In this document: in pieces, positions 1-8,306 of the stretch
Layout: each line of letters begins with the position of its first letter
Numbering within the stretch: position 1 is the first letter of the stretch
Source of the DNA: Quatrionicoccus australiensis
GTDB taxonomy: Bacteria > Pseudomonadota > Gammaproteobacteria > Burkholderiales > Rhodocyclaceae
Direction: 5' to 3'
Length of the DNA: 64,000 nt
Assembly: GCF_020510425.1 (NCBI RefSeq)
Contig: NZ_JAHBAH010000001.1
Coordinates: 3,081,001 to 3,145,000 of the forward strand
The notes under the pieces: generated by a model
What the model was told of the DNA's origin: nothing
Seen by the model: the letters and a program-made list of their open reading frames with translations, nothing else
The model's database searches: none
Position numbers and translations under genes: made by a program

Positions 1-346
1 CGCCATTGCCGGCCCCCAGTCCGGCCAGCGCCGGACCCGGGCAGACGCCGCACAGCCCCCAGCCGAGTCCGAACAGCACGCCGCCGCTCAGGGTCTGCCG
101 GTTCAGTGCAAACGGGCGTTGCTGGAAGGCATCGCCGAGCAGGGCGCGTTTGCGCAGGCGCGGCGCGAGCTGGAAGACGAGCAGGTTGAGGCCAACGGCA
201 CTGCCCAGCACGAGCAGCAGCCCGAGGTCCTGGAAATTGAGGAAGGCCAGTACCGATTCCGGCCGGATCATCGTCGACCAGGCGAGGCCGAAGCCGAACA
301 AGGCGCCGCTGGCCAGCGTGGCGATCTGGTTGAGGCGCTGCTTCAT
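1..346 (-). CDS. YeeE/YedE-family (DUF6691-type) membrane protein, 3' end outside window
   Basis: The reading frame starts at an ATG whose first bases overlap the stop of the preceding gene (ATGA) and runs off the left edge after about 115 codons. It begins MKQRLNQIATLASGALFGFG and contains a Gly-rich membrane stretch ending GLCGVCPGPALAGLG, a Cys/Gly signature shared with YeeE/YedE sulfur-transport proteins. These are inner-membrane proteins that commonly occur as two adjacent half-size genes, as here, and are implicated in thiosulfate or other sulfur-compound uptake. The substrate is not shown by the sequence. Confidence 0.75.
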   Translation of the reverse strand, partial: MKQRLNQIATLASGALFGFGLAWSTMIRPESVLAFLNFQDLGLLLVLGSAVGLNLLVFQLAPRLRKRALLGDAFQQRPFALNRQTLSGGVLFGLGWGLCGVCPGPALAGLGAGNG

Positions 347-810
347 GGCGCAATGCCCAGGTAGCTCAGGGTCTGCGCGGTGACGATGGCGGTGCCGAGG
401 AAGGTGCACACCATGAGCAGCGAGCCGGCCGACAGCGAGGCCATGCCGCAGATGCCGTGGCCGGAGGTGCAACCACCGCCCTGGCGCGCGCCGAAACCGA
501 TCAGCAGACCGCCGACGGCGAATTTCCAGGTCGGCAACTGGCTCGCCGCGAGCGGCAGGCCAAGTCCGGCGTAGACGGCGCCGCCCAGCACCAGGCCGAG
601 CGCGTAGAGCAGTCGCCAGTGCCGGCTGTCGCGCAGGCTGGCTTGCTGAAAGAAGGGGTGCTGGCTGAACCAGGACCAGGCCGCGCTGAAGAAGGTGCTG
701 ACGCCGCCCTGGCGGCCGGTGCTCAGAAATAGCAGGGCAACGCCGCTGCCGATCAGCAGGCCGCCGATCAGGTAACGCTCGAGGCCGTTCGGGAAATAGT
801 GGGAAATCAT
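343..810 (-). CDS. YeeE/YedE-family membrane protein
   Basis: This is a 155-residue, strongly hydrophobic protein with about four membrane segments and the signature GGGCTSGHGICGMASLS, typical of YeeE/YedE (sulf_transp) proteins, where the Cys and Gly residues line the translocation path. The ATG at 810 is preferred; a TTG lies just upstream and no clear Shine-Dalgarno sequence is visible. The stop overlaps the next gene's start, so the two half-transporters are probably translated together. A role in sulfur-compound import is inferred from the family only. Confidence 0.8.
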   Translation of the reverse strand: MISHYFPNGLERYLIGGLLIGSGVALLFLSTGRQGGVSTFFSAAWSWFSQHPFFQQASLRDSRHWRLLYALGLVLGGAVYAGLGLPLAASQLPTWKFAVGGLLIGFGARQGGGCTSGHGICGMASLSAGSLLMVCTFLGTAIVTAQTLSYLGIAP

Positions 811-949
811 CAATAAGGGGGGCAGGGAGGGGACGAAATTGTCGCATCACTCGTCATGGTTTCGCGGTTTTTCGTACCTGGATTCCAGTATTTCACGTGC
901 TAGACTGCGCCAAACAAGTAAATTAAACAGCTGCGAATCAGGGGGTAGG

Positions 950-3940
950 GTGGCGGCGAAGTGGTCCTTGCGTTTCGGTGCATTGCTGGTGACAGTGCTG
1001 TGCCTGAGCCTGTTCGGCTGGGTCGGTCTCGATCTGCAGCAGTCGCGTGAACGCGAGTTGCAGGCGGCCGAACATATCGGTGCCACGCTGACCAAGTTGC
1101 TGGAAAGTCATTTGCAGGCGACGGCGAGCAAGGTCGATCAGCAACTCTCGGATTTCGTGCAGCGCTTCCAGTTCGATATCGCAGATCGTGTGCCGCGCGC
1201 GCGCGTCGAAGAGGGGTTGCAGTACTATCTGAAGCGCATTCCGGAAGTGCGAAGCTTTCGCGTGGCCGATACCAGCGGGCGCTACCTCTATGATGCGAGT
1301 GGTGTGCTGAGCGATGTAAATATCGCCGATCGTCCCTATTTCATCCGCCTGCGTGACGATCCCGCAGCCGAACTGGTTATTTCGCCGCCTCTGGTTTCGC
1401 GAAGTACGCATGACATCGTGATCGTTTTTGCCCGCCGTCTGCAGGATCGGGCCGGCAATTTCGCCGGCGTCGTATTTGCCACCCTGCGTGCCGATTATTT
1501 CGAGCGTTACTACCGTGGGCTGGAGGTCGGGCAGCATGGCGTCATCGCCCTGTGGAGTCGCGACATGGCCTTGTTCGCCCGCGCTCCGAGGCTGCCCGAG
1601 CGGCAGGGCAGCATCCTGGAAGACAGTCCGATTCCGGCTGCGCTGCAGGCGGGCGAATCGCATGGCAGTTTCCGCCGGGCCGGTGCGCTGGACGGCAAGC
1701 AGCGTCTTTTTGTCTATCGTGCGCTGGAAGGTTTTCCATTTGTCGTCACGGTCGGTTTTGCCGAAGCCGATATCCTTGCCGAATGGAAGCGCCGGGCGCT
1801 GATTTACGGTGTGCTCGCTGTTGTGTTGCTCGGCGCCCTGCTGGCGCTGGTGCGTTCCTGGGGCATGGGCTATCGTCAGGCCGAGGCGCTGGCGGAAAAG
1901 CTGGCCGCCGATTTTGCCGACAAGTCGCGGGAGAGTCGTGCCCTGCTTGATTCGATTCCCGATCCGGCCTGGCTGCTCGACAACGATGGTCATTTCCTGG
2001 CGGTCAACGAAGCTTATTGCCATTCTTTGGGGCGGTCGATGGATGCGATCATCGGTCATACCGTCGAGGAGCTTTTCCCGGTGGAGGAAGCCAAAGTGCT
2101 GCGCGCCGGGCAACTGGAGGTCTACCGCCAGGGCGGGCCGGTCCGCCAACTGGTCTGGCTGCATCTGTGCGGCAAGCTGACCCCCTTCGAGTTCCTGCGT
2201 GTTCCGGTTTATCGCGACGATGGCCAGCCGCGCGGACTGGCCGGTGTGGCCTGGGACATGAGCGAGCGTTTCGCGGCTGAAGAGCGGCAACGCCTGATTA
2301 CCCACTTTTTCGACAACGCCAACGATGCCGTCCTGATTCTTGACGAGGAGCGTCGCGTCCTGACCTTGAACAAGGCGGTGACGGCGATCAGCGGTTATAC
2401 GCTGGAGGACCTGCAGGGCCGCTTGCCGCGCTTCATGGTGGATGGCTGTCAGGACCCGGCGGCACTCGACGCTGTCGTGCAGGTGCTTGATGAGCAGGGT
2501 ATCTGGCGCGGTGAAATGCAGGCGGCGCGCAAGGATGGCAGCCGTTTGCCGATTTACTGCAATGTCAGCTCGATCCGCAATGACGAGGGGCGGGTCGTCA
2601 ATTGGGCGGTGTTCGTCACCGATCTCAGTGAGCGCAAGGCGGCCGAGGCGCGGATCGAGTCGTTGACCCACGTCGATCAGCTGACCGAACTGCCCAACCG
2701 CCAGGGTTTCGCCCGGGTTCTTGGCGAATGGCTGGCGGCTGCCAAGCCGGGGGTATTGCTGGTTATCGATTTGAACCAGCTCAGTCGCGTCAATGATGCC
2801 TTCGGCCACGCGGCCGGCGATACCCTGCTGCGCCGGATGAGCGTGCGTCTGCGCAAATTGCTGCGCGACGGCGATGTCGTCGGTCGGCTCGGCGGCGACC
2901 AGTTCGGTGTGCTGCTCGCCGAGGGCGCACGGCCGATTGCGGCCGAAATCGTCGCGCGGAAACTGCTCGATGTGATCGGTCGACCGGTAAGCATTGAAGG
3001 CAGCGATGTCGTGACCACCGCTTCGGCCGGTATTTGCCTGCTGCATGAGGATGGCGGCGATGTCGCGATCCTGCTGCGCAATGCCGACAATGCATTGCAC
3101 CATGCCAAGAACTCCGGGCCGAACAGTTTCCGCTTCTTCTCGGCCGACATGAATGTGCGGATGGAGGAACGCCTGCGCCTGGAAAGCGATTTGCGCTGGG
3201 CGCTGCCCCGCGGCGAGTTGTTGCTGCATTACCAGCCGCAGGTCGATATCCACAGCGGTGCCGTCATCGGTTTCGAGTGCCTGTTGCGCTGGCAGCATCC
3301 GGAACTCGGCATGGTCTCGCCGGTCCGTTTCATTCCGCTTGCCGAGGAAAGCCGCTTGATCCTGCCGATCGGTGCCTGGGTGCTGGAAGAAGCCTGTCGC
3401 CAGAACAAGGCCTGGCAGGATGCCGGCATGGCGCCGCTGGTGGTGGCCGTCAATCTGTCGGCGGTACAGTTCCACGGAGCCGACGTTGTCGCCGCGGTAG
3501 CGCAGGCCTTGCAGGACACCGGGCTGGAAGCGCGTTATCTTGAACTGGAAATCACCGAGAGCGTCATCGTCGAGGATCCGGAACGGGTGGTGCGCATCAT
3601 GGAAGAACTCAAGGCACTTGGGGTCAGCCTGTCGATCGACGATTTCGGCACCGGCTATTCCAGCCTGTCGTATCTGAAGCGTTTCCCGATCGACAAGATC
3701 AAGATCGACCGCTCCTTCGTGCGCGATCTCGAGCGCAACAGCAACGACGCGGCGATCGTGCGCATGGTGATCGGCATTGCGACGGAGCTCGAGCGCAAGG
3801 TGATTGCGGAAGGCGTCGAAACCATCGAGCAGCTTGAGTTCCTGCGCCGTCACGGCTGCGACGAATACCAGGGCTTCTATTGCAGTCCGGGCATTCCGGC
3901 CGAACAGGTCGTCGCCCTGGTAGCCAGCTGTCAGGCCTGA
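950..3940 (+). CDS. Membrane sensor with Cache, two PAS, GGDEF and EAL domains
   Basis: A 996-residue inner-membrane signalling protein predicted to act on cyclic-di-GMP. A GTG start at 950, preceded by a G-rich Shine-Dalgarno-like run, places the N-terminal membrane anchor near residues 9-28; the open frame extends upstream but that part looks non-coding. Order: anchor, periplasmic Cache-like sensor (about 40-270), second membrane helix (about 283-302), two PAS domains (about 335-570), GGDEF domain with GGDQF in place of GGDEF near residue 650, then an EAL domain. The EAL motif reads ECL near 776, followed by DDFGTGYSS and AEGVET motifs, so phosphodiesterase residues are largely kept. The cyclase domain may be regulatory. 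It converges with draG. Confidence 0.9.
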   Translation: MAAKWSLRFGALLVTVLCLSLFGWVGLDLQQSRERELQAAEHIGATLTKLLESHLQATASKVDQQLSDFVQRFQFDIADRVPRARVEEGLQYYLKRIPEVRSFRVADTSGRYLYDASGVLSDVNIADRPYFIRLRDDPAAELVISPPLVSRSTHDIVIVFARRLQDRAGNFAGVVFATLRADYFERYYRGLEVGQHGVIALWSRDMALFARAPRLPERQGSILEDSPIPAALQAGESHGSFRRAGALDGKQRLFVYRALEGFPFVVTVGFAEADILAEWKRRALIYGVLAVVLLGALLALVRSWGMGYRQAEALAEKLAADFADKSRESRALLDSIPDPAWLLDNDGHFLAVNEAYCHSLGRSMDAIIGHTVEELFPVEEAKVLRAGQLEVYRQGGPVRQLVWLHLCGKLTPFEFLRVPVYRDDGQPRGLAGVAWDMSERFAAEERQRLITHFFDNANDAVLILDEERRVLTLNKAVTAISGYTLEDLQGRLPRFMVDGCQDPAALDAVVQVLDEQGIWRGEMQAARKDGSRLPIYCNVSSIRNDEGRVVNWAVFVTDLSERKAAEARIESLTHVDQLTELPNRQGFARVLGEWLAAAKPGVLLVIDLNQLSRVNDAFGHAAGDTLLRRMSVRLRKLLRDGDVVGRLGGDQFGVLLAEGARPIAAEIVARKLLDVIGRPVSIEGSDVVTTASAGICLLHEDGGDVAILLRNADNALHHAKNSGPNSFRFFSADMNVRMEERLRLESDLRWALPRGELLLHYQPQVDIHSGAVIGFECLLRWQHPELGMVSPVRFIPLAEESRLILPIGAWVLEEACRQNKAWQDAGMAPLVVAVNLSAVQFHGADVVAAVAQALQDTGLEARYLELEITESVIVEDPERVVRIMEELKALGVSLSIDDFGTGYSSLSYLKRFPIDKIKIDRSFVRDLERNSNDAAIVRMVIGIATELERKVIAEGVETIEQLEFLRRHGCDEYQGFYCSPGIPAEQVVALVASCQA

Positions 3941-3944
3941 ACGA

Positions 3945-4913
3945 TCAAGCCAGGGCCGGGATTCTTTCGTCCGCCAGCTTGATCAGTCCGGCGGCCTGCT
4001 GCTCGCAGGCTTCCCGGGTTTTGCCATCGAGCACCTTCAGCCAGCGTTTCGGAATGCTTTCCAGTCCGTAGCGGGCACCGGCCAGCATGCCGGCGATGGC
4101 ACCGGTGGTGTCGGCATCGCCGCCGCGATTGACGATGTCGATCAGGCAATCCTCGAAACTGTCGGTGGCGAAAAAGGCCTGGAAGACGGCCTGCATGGTT
4201 TCCACGACATAGCCGCTCGGGTTCTCGCGCGGCTTGTTGTCAAACGCATAGAGCGGATGTTGCCGGGCCAGTGCATCGGCACGCGCGCGGACTGCAGCCG
4301 TGTCTCGTCCGGCGAGCAGGTCCTGGACCATGAAAACCAGGGTTTCGCCAGCCGCGTCGGAGAGTTCGTTGTTGTGCGTGACGTGCGCCTGGGCGCGGCA
4401 GGCAAAAATGGTGTTTTCCGGCGGTTGACCGCTACAGGCCAGGGCGACCGGCAGGACGCGCATGATCGCGCCGTTGCCGGCGTCGTGTTCGCTGGCGACG
4501 GCTTCCGGCCGGCCGGTTTTCCTGAATTGGATCAGGTTGCGGCGCACGGTATTGCCGATGTCGACCGGCTTGGCGCGCATCCAGGCATCGAAGGCCTGCG
4601 CCGCGGCAAGGGCATCGACGCCGCCGCTGGCCAGGATGGCGGCGCCGAGCGCCAGCGCCATGGTCGTGTCGTCGGTGACCGTGCCCGGCTTCAGGCGCAG
4701 CCAGCCGCCGCCGGTGATTTCACGGTGCACGCCGTGCGTATGGCGAATTTCGTTGGGCGTCATGAATTCGACGCTGGCTCCCAGCGCATCGCCGATCGCC
4801 AGGCCGAGGTAGGCGGCTATTGCCTTGTCGAGCCGGGGCGAAGCCCAGGGCGGTGGTGCCGCGCGCCGGCGTACCGGCGCCGTGCGGGCAATCAGTTCTC
4901 CGGTCCAAAACAT
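3945..4913 (-). CDS. draG: ADP-ribosyl-[dinitrogen reductase] hydrolase DraG
   Basis: DraG removes ADP-ribose from the Fe protein of nitrogenase and so reactivates it when ammonium or darkness/energy limitation ends. The 322-residue protein carries the family core YLGLAIGDALGASVEF, the metal-binding TDDTTMALALG near the N-terminus, and GGDADTTGAIAGMLAG near the C-terminus, whose Asp and Thr residues bind the two manganese ions. ATG at 4913 (MFWTGEL) overlaps the end of nifQ by 22 bp. The N-terminus is about 25 residues longer than in typical DraG. It is the last gene of the nifB operon. The usual partner draT is not in this window. Confidence 0.92.
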   Translation of the reverse strand: MFWTGELIARTAPVRRRAAPPPWASPRLDKAIAAYLGLAIGDALGASVEFMTPNEIRHTHGVHREITGGGWLRLKPGTVTDDTTMALALGAAILASGGVDALAAAQAFDAWMRAKPVDIGNTVRRNLIQFRKTGRPEAVASEHDAGNGAIMRVLPVALACSGQPPENTIFACRAQAHVTHNNELSDAAGETLVFMVQDLLAGRDTAAVRARADALARQHPLYAFDNKPRENPSGYVVETMQAVFQAFFATDSFEDCLIDIVNRGGDADTTGAIAGMLAGARYGLESIPKRWLKVLDGKTREACEQQAAGLIKLADERIPALA

Positions 4914-5464
4914 TTGGCGTATTCCTGACATTGACCACAGGAGGGCGCGGGGCAAACGTAGATGCCTTCGCGCGAGCAGAATTGCCGGTAAAGAAACTTC
5001 TTCCATTTCATGTCGCCGGTGTTGGCGGCGGCGAGGGCAGGGAAGTTTGCCCACATCAGGCTGCTCAGTTCGGCCCGGTTGAGCAGGCCGAGGTCCTGCC
5101 AGAGATGGTCGCGGCCGGCGCAGGCGGTGGCGACGATATTGGCGAGCAGCAGTTCGGATGGGTGTTGGCGGGCGCGATGCTCAAGCAGCAGCTTTTGCAG
5201 GTCGCTCCATTCGGGAATCGCTTCAACCTGGCGGCTATGGCCAGAAAACTCGGCATCGGGGAAGTACTCGCCAAGCAGGTGGCGGAATACTTCTTCTCCC
5301 AATCCGAGGTCGGGCGGCAGGCAACCTTCTCCTATGCCCTGACCGGCCAGCATGCTGGCCAGCAATGAACGGTTCGGATCGCCGGCTGCCTTGCTGCTGC
5401 ACGGGGCAAGCAGGAGTTCCGCGAAGATGACTTCGCGGGCGAGGCGGCGGTCCGGGCCGTTCAT
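4892..5464 (-). CDS. nifQ: NifQ, molybdenum donor for FeMo-co synthesis
   Basis: NifQ supplies molybdenum as an Mo-Fe-S cluster to the NifEN/NifH cofactor machinery. The 190-residue protein ends with the diagnostic cysteine pattern C-x4-C-x2-C-x5-C (CPAPSCGQCQEYAKCF), which binds the cluster, and keeps the family segment LLANIVATACAGRDHLWQDL. It follows the second [2Fe-2S] ferredoxin by 10 bp and overlaps draG by 22 bp. Shine-Dalgarno is weak at the ATG at 5464. Its place in the nifB operon fits joint expression of cofactor genes. Confidence 0.93.
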   Translation of the reverse strand: MNGPDRRLAREVIFAELLLAPCSSKAAGDPNRSLLASMLAGQGIGEGCLPPDLGLGEEVFRHLLGEYFPDAEFSGHSRQVEAIPEWSDLQKLLLEHRARQHPSELLLANIVATACAGRDHLWQDLGLLNRAELSSLMWANFPALAAANTGDMKWKKFLYRQFCSREGIYVCPAPSCGQCQEYAKCFGPEN

Positions 5465-5474
5465 GATGGGTGAC

Positions 5475-5837
5475 TCACTTGCTCGGGTATTCGATCAGCA
5501 CGTCTTCATCGCGCAGCACGACCTGGCAGGCGAGGCGCCATTGGGTCGGGCAGAGGTCGTCGACGCGCATCTGGTCGATCTGGGCCTGGGTGATATGACC
5601 CATTTCCTTGAGCACTCCGATTTCGCGATCGGTCAGCGGGGCGCCCATCGGCGAGCGCTTGGCATCAACCGAGGAAACCTTGACCAGGCAGGTGCCGCAT
5701 TCGCCATCGCCGCAACCGAAGTCGATCGGGATGTGGTGTTCCTTGGCCAGTTCCAGAACGGTCTGGCGGTGGCTGCCGGCGACGGCGTAAACCGTCTTGT
5801 CCTTGTGCATGTGACTGCTGAATGTAATGAGGGCCAT
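5475..5837 (-). CDS. [2Fe-2S] ferredoxin, nif-associated
   Basis: A 120-residue soluble electron carrier with the plant/adrenodoxin-type cluster pattern C-x4-C-x2-C (CGDGECGTC) and a distal Cys in RLACQ. ATG at 5837 is preceded by a good AGGAGA Shine-Dalgarno, so the longer open frame upstream is not used. It resembles the FdxD-like ferredoxins of nif clusters, thought to help protect or feed nitrogenase. A second, different [2Fe-2S] ferredoxin lies just upstream, separated by a 160-bp spacer holding an inverted repeat. Confidence 0.87.
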   Translation of the reverse strand: MALITFSSHMHKDKTVYAVAGSHRQTVLELAKEHHIPIDFGCGDGECGTCLVKVSSVDAKRSPMGAPLTDREIGVLKEMGHITQAQIDQMRVDDLCPTQWRLACQVVLRDEDVLIEYPSK

Positions 5838-5898
5838 CGTATTTCTCCTGAGCGGTTTTAGAGTTTTCTCTGTTGTGGTTGGATGTTGTTCATGCGTG

Positions 5899-6003
5899 GC
5901 CTGAAGGCGCATTGCGCCCAGGACGCGAAGACGAGCCGCAGGCAGTGCAAATTGCACGGCAAGGCGAAGTCGACAAAGTCATGGGGGCAACGCGCCTTCA
6001 GGC
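5899..6003. repeat. Imperfect terminal inverted repeat element between two ferredoxin genes
   Basis: Twenty-base arms at 5899-5918 (GCCTGAAGGCGCATTGCGCC) and 5984-6003 are inverted copies with two mismatches. The interior holds a smaller palindrome, GTGCAAATTGCAC. The right arm overlaps the last codons and stop of the upstream ferredoxin gene. It could be a small non-autonomous or REP-like element, or an mRNA-processing hairpin in the operon. Confidence 0.6.
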
Positions 6004-6285
6004 TGGTTTGACGACGATGTCGCCGCCGATGATCTGGGCCTGGCAGGCCAGGCGGTGGCCGCGCGGCGCGAGGTTGTCTTTCAGTACCTGGTCTTCCAGC
6101 ATGCTGGGGGCAGCGAGGTTTTCACCGCCGGAGATGACCTTGGTCAGGCAGGTGCAGCATTCGCCTTCGCGGCAGCCGTAAACGATGCCGGCGCCGACCT
6201 TTTCCGAGACTTCAATGAGACGGGTGCCGGCCGGGACGGTGACGGTGACGCCGATGTCTTCGAAGGTGACTTTTGCTTTAGGCAT
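5998..6285 (-). CDS. [2Fe-2S] ferredoxin, nif-associated (FdxD-like)
   Basis: A 95-residue ferredoxin with cluster ligands in YGCREGECCTCLTKV (C-x4-C-x2-C, with one additional Cys) and HRLACQ. The short chain and ending GGDIVVKPA match small nif-linked [2Fe-2S] proteins. ATG at 6285 follows a GGGAGAAA Shine-Dalgarno. It lies 15 bp after the flavodiiron gene. The extra Cys next to the ligands is unusual for the class. The last codons lie in the right arm of the 5899-6003 inverted repeat. Confidence 0.87.
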   Translation of the reverse strand: MPKAKVTFEDIGVTVTVPAGTRLIEVSEKVGAGIVYGCREGECCTCLTKVISGGENLAAPSMLEDQVLKDNLAPRGHRLACQAQIIGGDIVVKPA

Positions 6286-6300
6286 TGTTTTCTCCCTGTT

Positions 6301-7572
6301 TTAAGCGAGCGACGCCATGTCGATCTCGCGGTGTTCGACCTGGCCGGTCAGGTGACGGGCCAGGCTTTCGCCCAGATTGCGGCAGTGTTCGAGTTCCTCG
6401 GCGGCCGGCACCAGCTTGATGCGCAGGCCGTCGACCGGTACGCGCAGCTTGAGGCCGCGCAGGCGGTCCTCGATCAGCCGTACCGCTTCGCCGCTCCAGC
6501 CGTAGGAGCCGAAGGCGGCACCGAGCTTGCCCTTGATGTTGACGGTGGTCAGCGAGGAGAGCAGATCCCAGATCGGGCGTACGGCATCGCCGTTGATGGT
6601 CGGGCTGCCGATGGCGATGCCGTCGGCCTCCTCGATCAGGTCGGTAAAGATGCCGGATTCGCCGCCTTCGAGGTCGTACAGCGAGACACGCACGCCTTCG
6701 ATGCGTTCGGCGCCGGCAGCCAGTGCCTCGGCCATGCGCCGGGTATTGCCGTAGGCCGAGATGTAGAAGACGACCAGGGTCTTTTCGCTGCGCGCTTCGT
6801 TGAACAGGCGCGGCGAGGCCAGCTCGCGGTAGCGCAGTACATAGTCGCGCGGTTGGTGGCGCAGGATGGGGCCGTGCGCCGGCGCGATCAGTTGCAGGGC
6901 GAGCGGCTCGATCAAGGCCATCGCGTCGAGCACGTACTCGCGGAAGGGACGCATGATGTGGGCGTAGTAATACTCGAAGGAAAAGCGGAAATCGCCGACC
7001 CGGTCGTTGAACAGGCGGCCGTCGCAGAAATGGCAGCCGAAGACGTCGCCGGTGAACAGGATGGCGTCTTCCTCGAGATAGGTGCACTGCGTGTCCGGCC
7101 AGTGCAGGTAGGGCGTATGCAGGAAGCGCAGCGTCCGGCCGCCGAGGTCGACAGTGTCGTCGGTGGTGACCGGAATGTATTCGGGCGGCTTTTCGCCGGA
7201 AGGCTTCAACAGCGCCTTCAGCATCATCTGGGCGCGGCTCGACAGGTAAACGCGGGCCTGTGGGGCACGCTTCAATAACTCGGGCAGGGCGCCGCTGTGG
7301 TCAGGCTCGAGGTGGTTGAGGACGATGGTGGTGATTTCGTCGTAACGCGCCACCGATTCGAGGCGACGGAAGAAATCGTCGGCGAAGCTTTCCTTGACCG
7401 TATCGATCACCGCGACGCCGGTTTCGCCGCGCACGACATACGAGTTGTAGCTCGTGCCGTTGGCGGTTTTCAGGATGATGTCGAAGGTGCGCAGATGCGG
7501 GTCGAGGGCGCCCACCCAGTGGACGCCCGGAGCAATCTCGATCGCGTTATCAGTGATGGCCGCAGCTGACAT
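6301..7572 (-). CDS. A-type flavoprotein / flavodiiron protein (FprA-like)
   Basis: Flavodiiron proteins reduce O2 to water or NO to N2O in the cytoplasm using a diiron site and FMN. The 423-residue protein has the metallo-beta-lactamase-like half with diiron ligands H-x-E-x-D-H (LNHLEPDHSG), FTGDVFGCH and APAHGP, then a flavodoxin-like half beginning TLVVFYISAYGNTRRMAEAL near residue 265. ATG at 7572 overlaps the end of nifO by 23 bp and has an upstream GAGGAC. No rubredoxin domain is present. Inside the nifB operon it probably scavenges O2 or NO for the nitrogenase machinery; this role is inferred. Confidence 0.9.
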   Translation of the reverse strand: MSAAAITDNAIEIAPGVHWVGALDPHLRTFDIILKTANGTSYNSYVVRGETGVAVIDTVKESFADDFFRRLESVARYDEITTIVLNHLEPDHSGALPELLKRAPQARVYLSSRAQMMLKALLKPSGEKPPEYIPVTTDDTVDLGGRTLRFLHTPYLHWPDTQCTYLEEDAILFTGDVFGCHFCDGRLFNDRVGDFRFSFEYYYAHIMRPFREYVLDAMALIEPLALQLIAPAHGPILRHQPRDYVLRYRELASPRLFNEARSEKTLVVFYISAYGNTRRMAEALAAGAERIEGVRVSLYDLEGGESGIFTDLIEEADGIAIGSPTINGDAVRPIWDLLSSLTTVNIKGKLGAAFGSYGWSGEAVRLIEDRLRGLKLRVPVDGLRIKLVPAAEELEHCRNLGESLARHLTGQVEHREIDMASLA

Positions 7573-8023
7573 GGCTGCTGTCCTCGTCCTCATGCTCATG
7601 GCTGCCGCAGCTGCCGTGGCCTTCGGGGCCATGCACGCAGGCTTCGATATTGCCAGCCGGCAATTCGACGTTATTCAGCCCGATCCAGGCGTCGACCGCT
7701 GCAACATCGAAACCGACCATGCGTTCCTCGCCGATTTCCATCAGCGGGCGGCGAATCAGCAGCGGGTTTTCCAACAGCAGATTGACGGCATGCTCGAAGC
7801 TGAGGTTCTCCGGCACGATCTGCCCGGCCTTGATCGCCGGTGCCGCCGGGTTGAACCAGCTGCCAACCGGCAGCTTGCCGATGAAGGCAAGCAAGCGGTC
7901 AGCGGTCCACGCCTCGGTTTTCAGGTTTTTCGCCTGCACGGTGTGGCCGGCGGCGGCGAGCAGGGTCTTCTGGCGAAGATTGCCCTTGCAACCGGGTTTT
8001 TCGTAAAACGTGACAACTGCCAT
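7550..8023 (-). CDS. nifO: ArsC/Spx-family nitrogenase-associated protein (NifO)
   Basis: A 157-residue thioredoxin-fold protein of the ArsC/Spx family, starting MAVVTFYEKPGCKGN with a single N-terminal Cys, and with the family middle ENPLLIRRPLMEIGEERMVGFD. NifO proteins are linked to nif clusters and influence molybdenum use between nitrogenase and nitrate reductase. The C-terminal 30 residues are rich in His, Cys and acidic residues (GSCGSHEHEDEDSSHVSCGH), an apparent metal-binding tail. It follows fdxN by 4 bp and overlaps the flavodiiron gene. Confidence 0.85.
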   Translation of the reverse strand: MAVVTFYEKPGCKGNLRQKTLLAAAGHTVQAKNLKTEAWTADRLLAFIGKLPVGSWFNPAAPAIKAGQIVPENLSFEHAVNLLLENPLLIRRPLMEIGEERMVGFDVAAVDAWIGLNNVELPAGNIEACVHGPEGHGSCGSHEHEDEDSSHVSCGHH

Positions 8024-8027
8024 GGGG

Positions 8028-8306
8028 TTATGCCGCTTCTTTCCAGAGGCCGAATTGCTTCAGCTTTTCAATCGGGATGCCGGTCAGCGAACCGGGCGGA
8101 TTCAGGAATGCGCCCAGTTCATCGACGATGGCCATTTCAATCGGGCAGATCGCAGCGCATTGCGGCACGCTGTGATCGCCCAGACACTCGGTACATTTAT
8201 CGTCGGCGATCAGGAAATGCGGCTTGTCTTCGTAGATCGCGTCGTTCGGACAGACATCGACGCAAGCCCAGCAATTGACGCAGGATTCGGTAATCTGGAG
8301 AGCCAT
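8028..8306 (-). CDS. fdxN: 2[4Fe-4S] ferredoxin FdxN
   Basis: A 92-residue bacterial ferredoxin with the first cluster motif CVNCWACVDVCP and a second, spaced motif CTECLGDHSVPQCAAICP that has the insertion typical of Alvin-type 2[4Fe-4S] proteins. FdxN commonly lies directly behind nifB and delivers electrons for NifB-co assembly or to nitrogenase reductase. Its ATG is separated from the nifB stop only by the stop codon itself, indicating tight co-translation. Confidence 0.9.
   Translation of the reverse strand: MALQITESCVNCWACVDVCPNDAIYEDKPHFLIADDKCTECLGDHSVPQCAAICPIEMAIVDELGAFLNPPGSLTGIPIEKLKQFGLWKEAA

Noticed and set aside
938..3853. A 971-codon open frame antisense to the GGDEF/EAL gene.
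   Set aside because: It is a mirror of a GC-rich coding sequence, has no family features, and the sense strand encodes a clear multidomain protein.
4892..5464. Considered as draT because it precedes draG.
   Set aside because: The C-terminal C-x4-C-x2-C-x5-C pattern and length identify NifQ, and there is no NAD-dependent ADP-ribosyltransferase motif.
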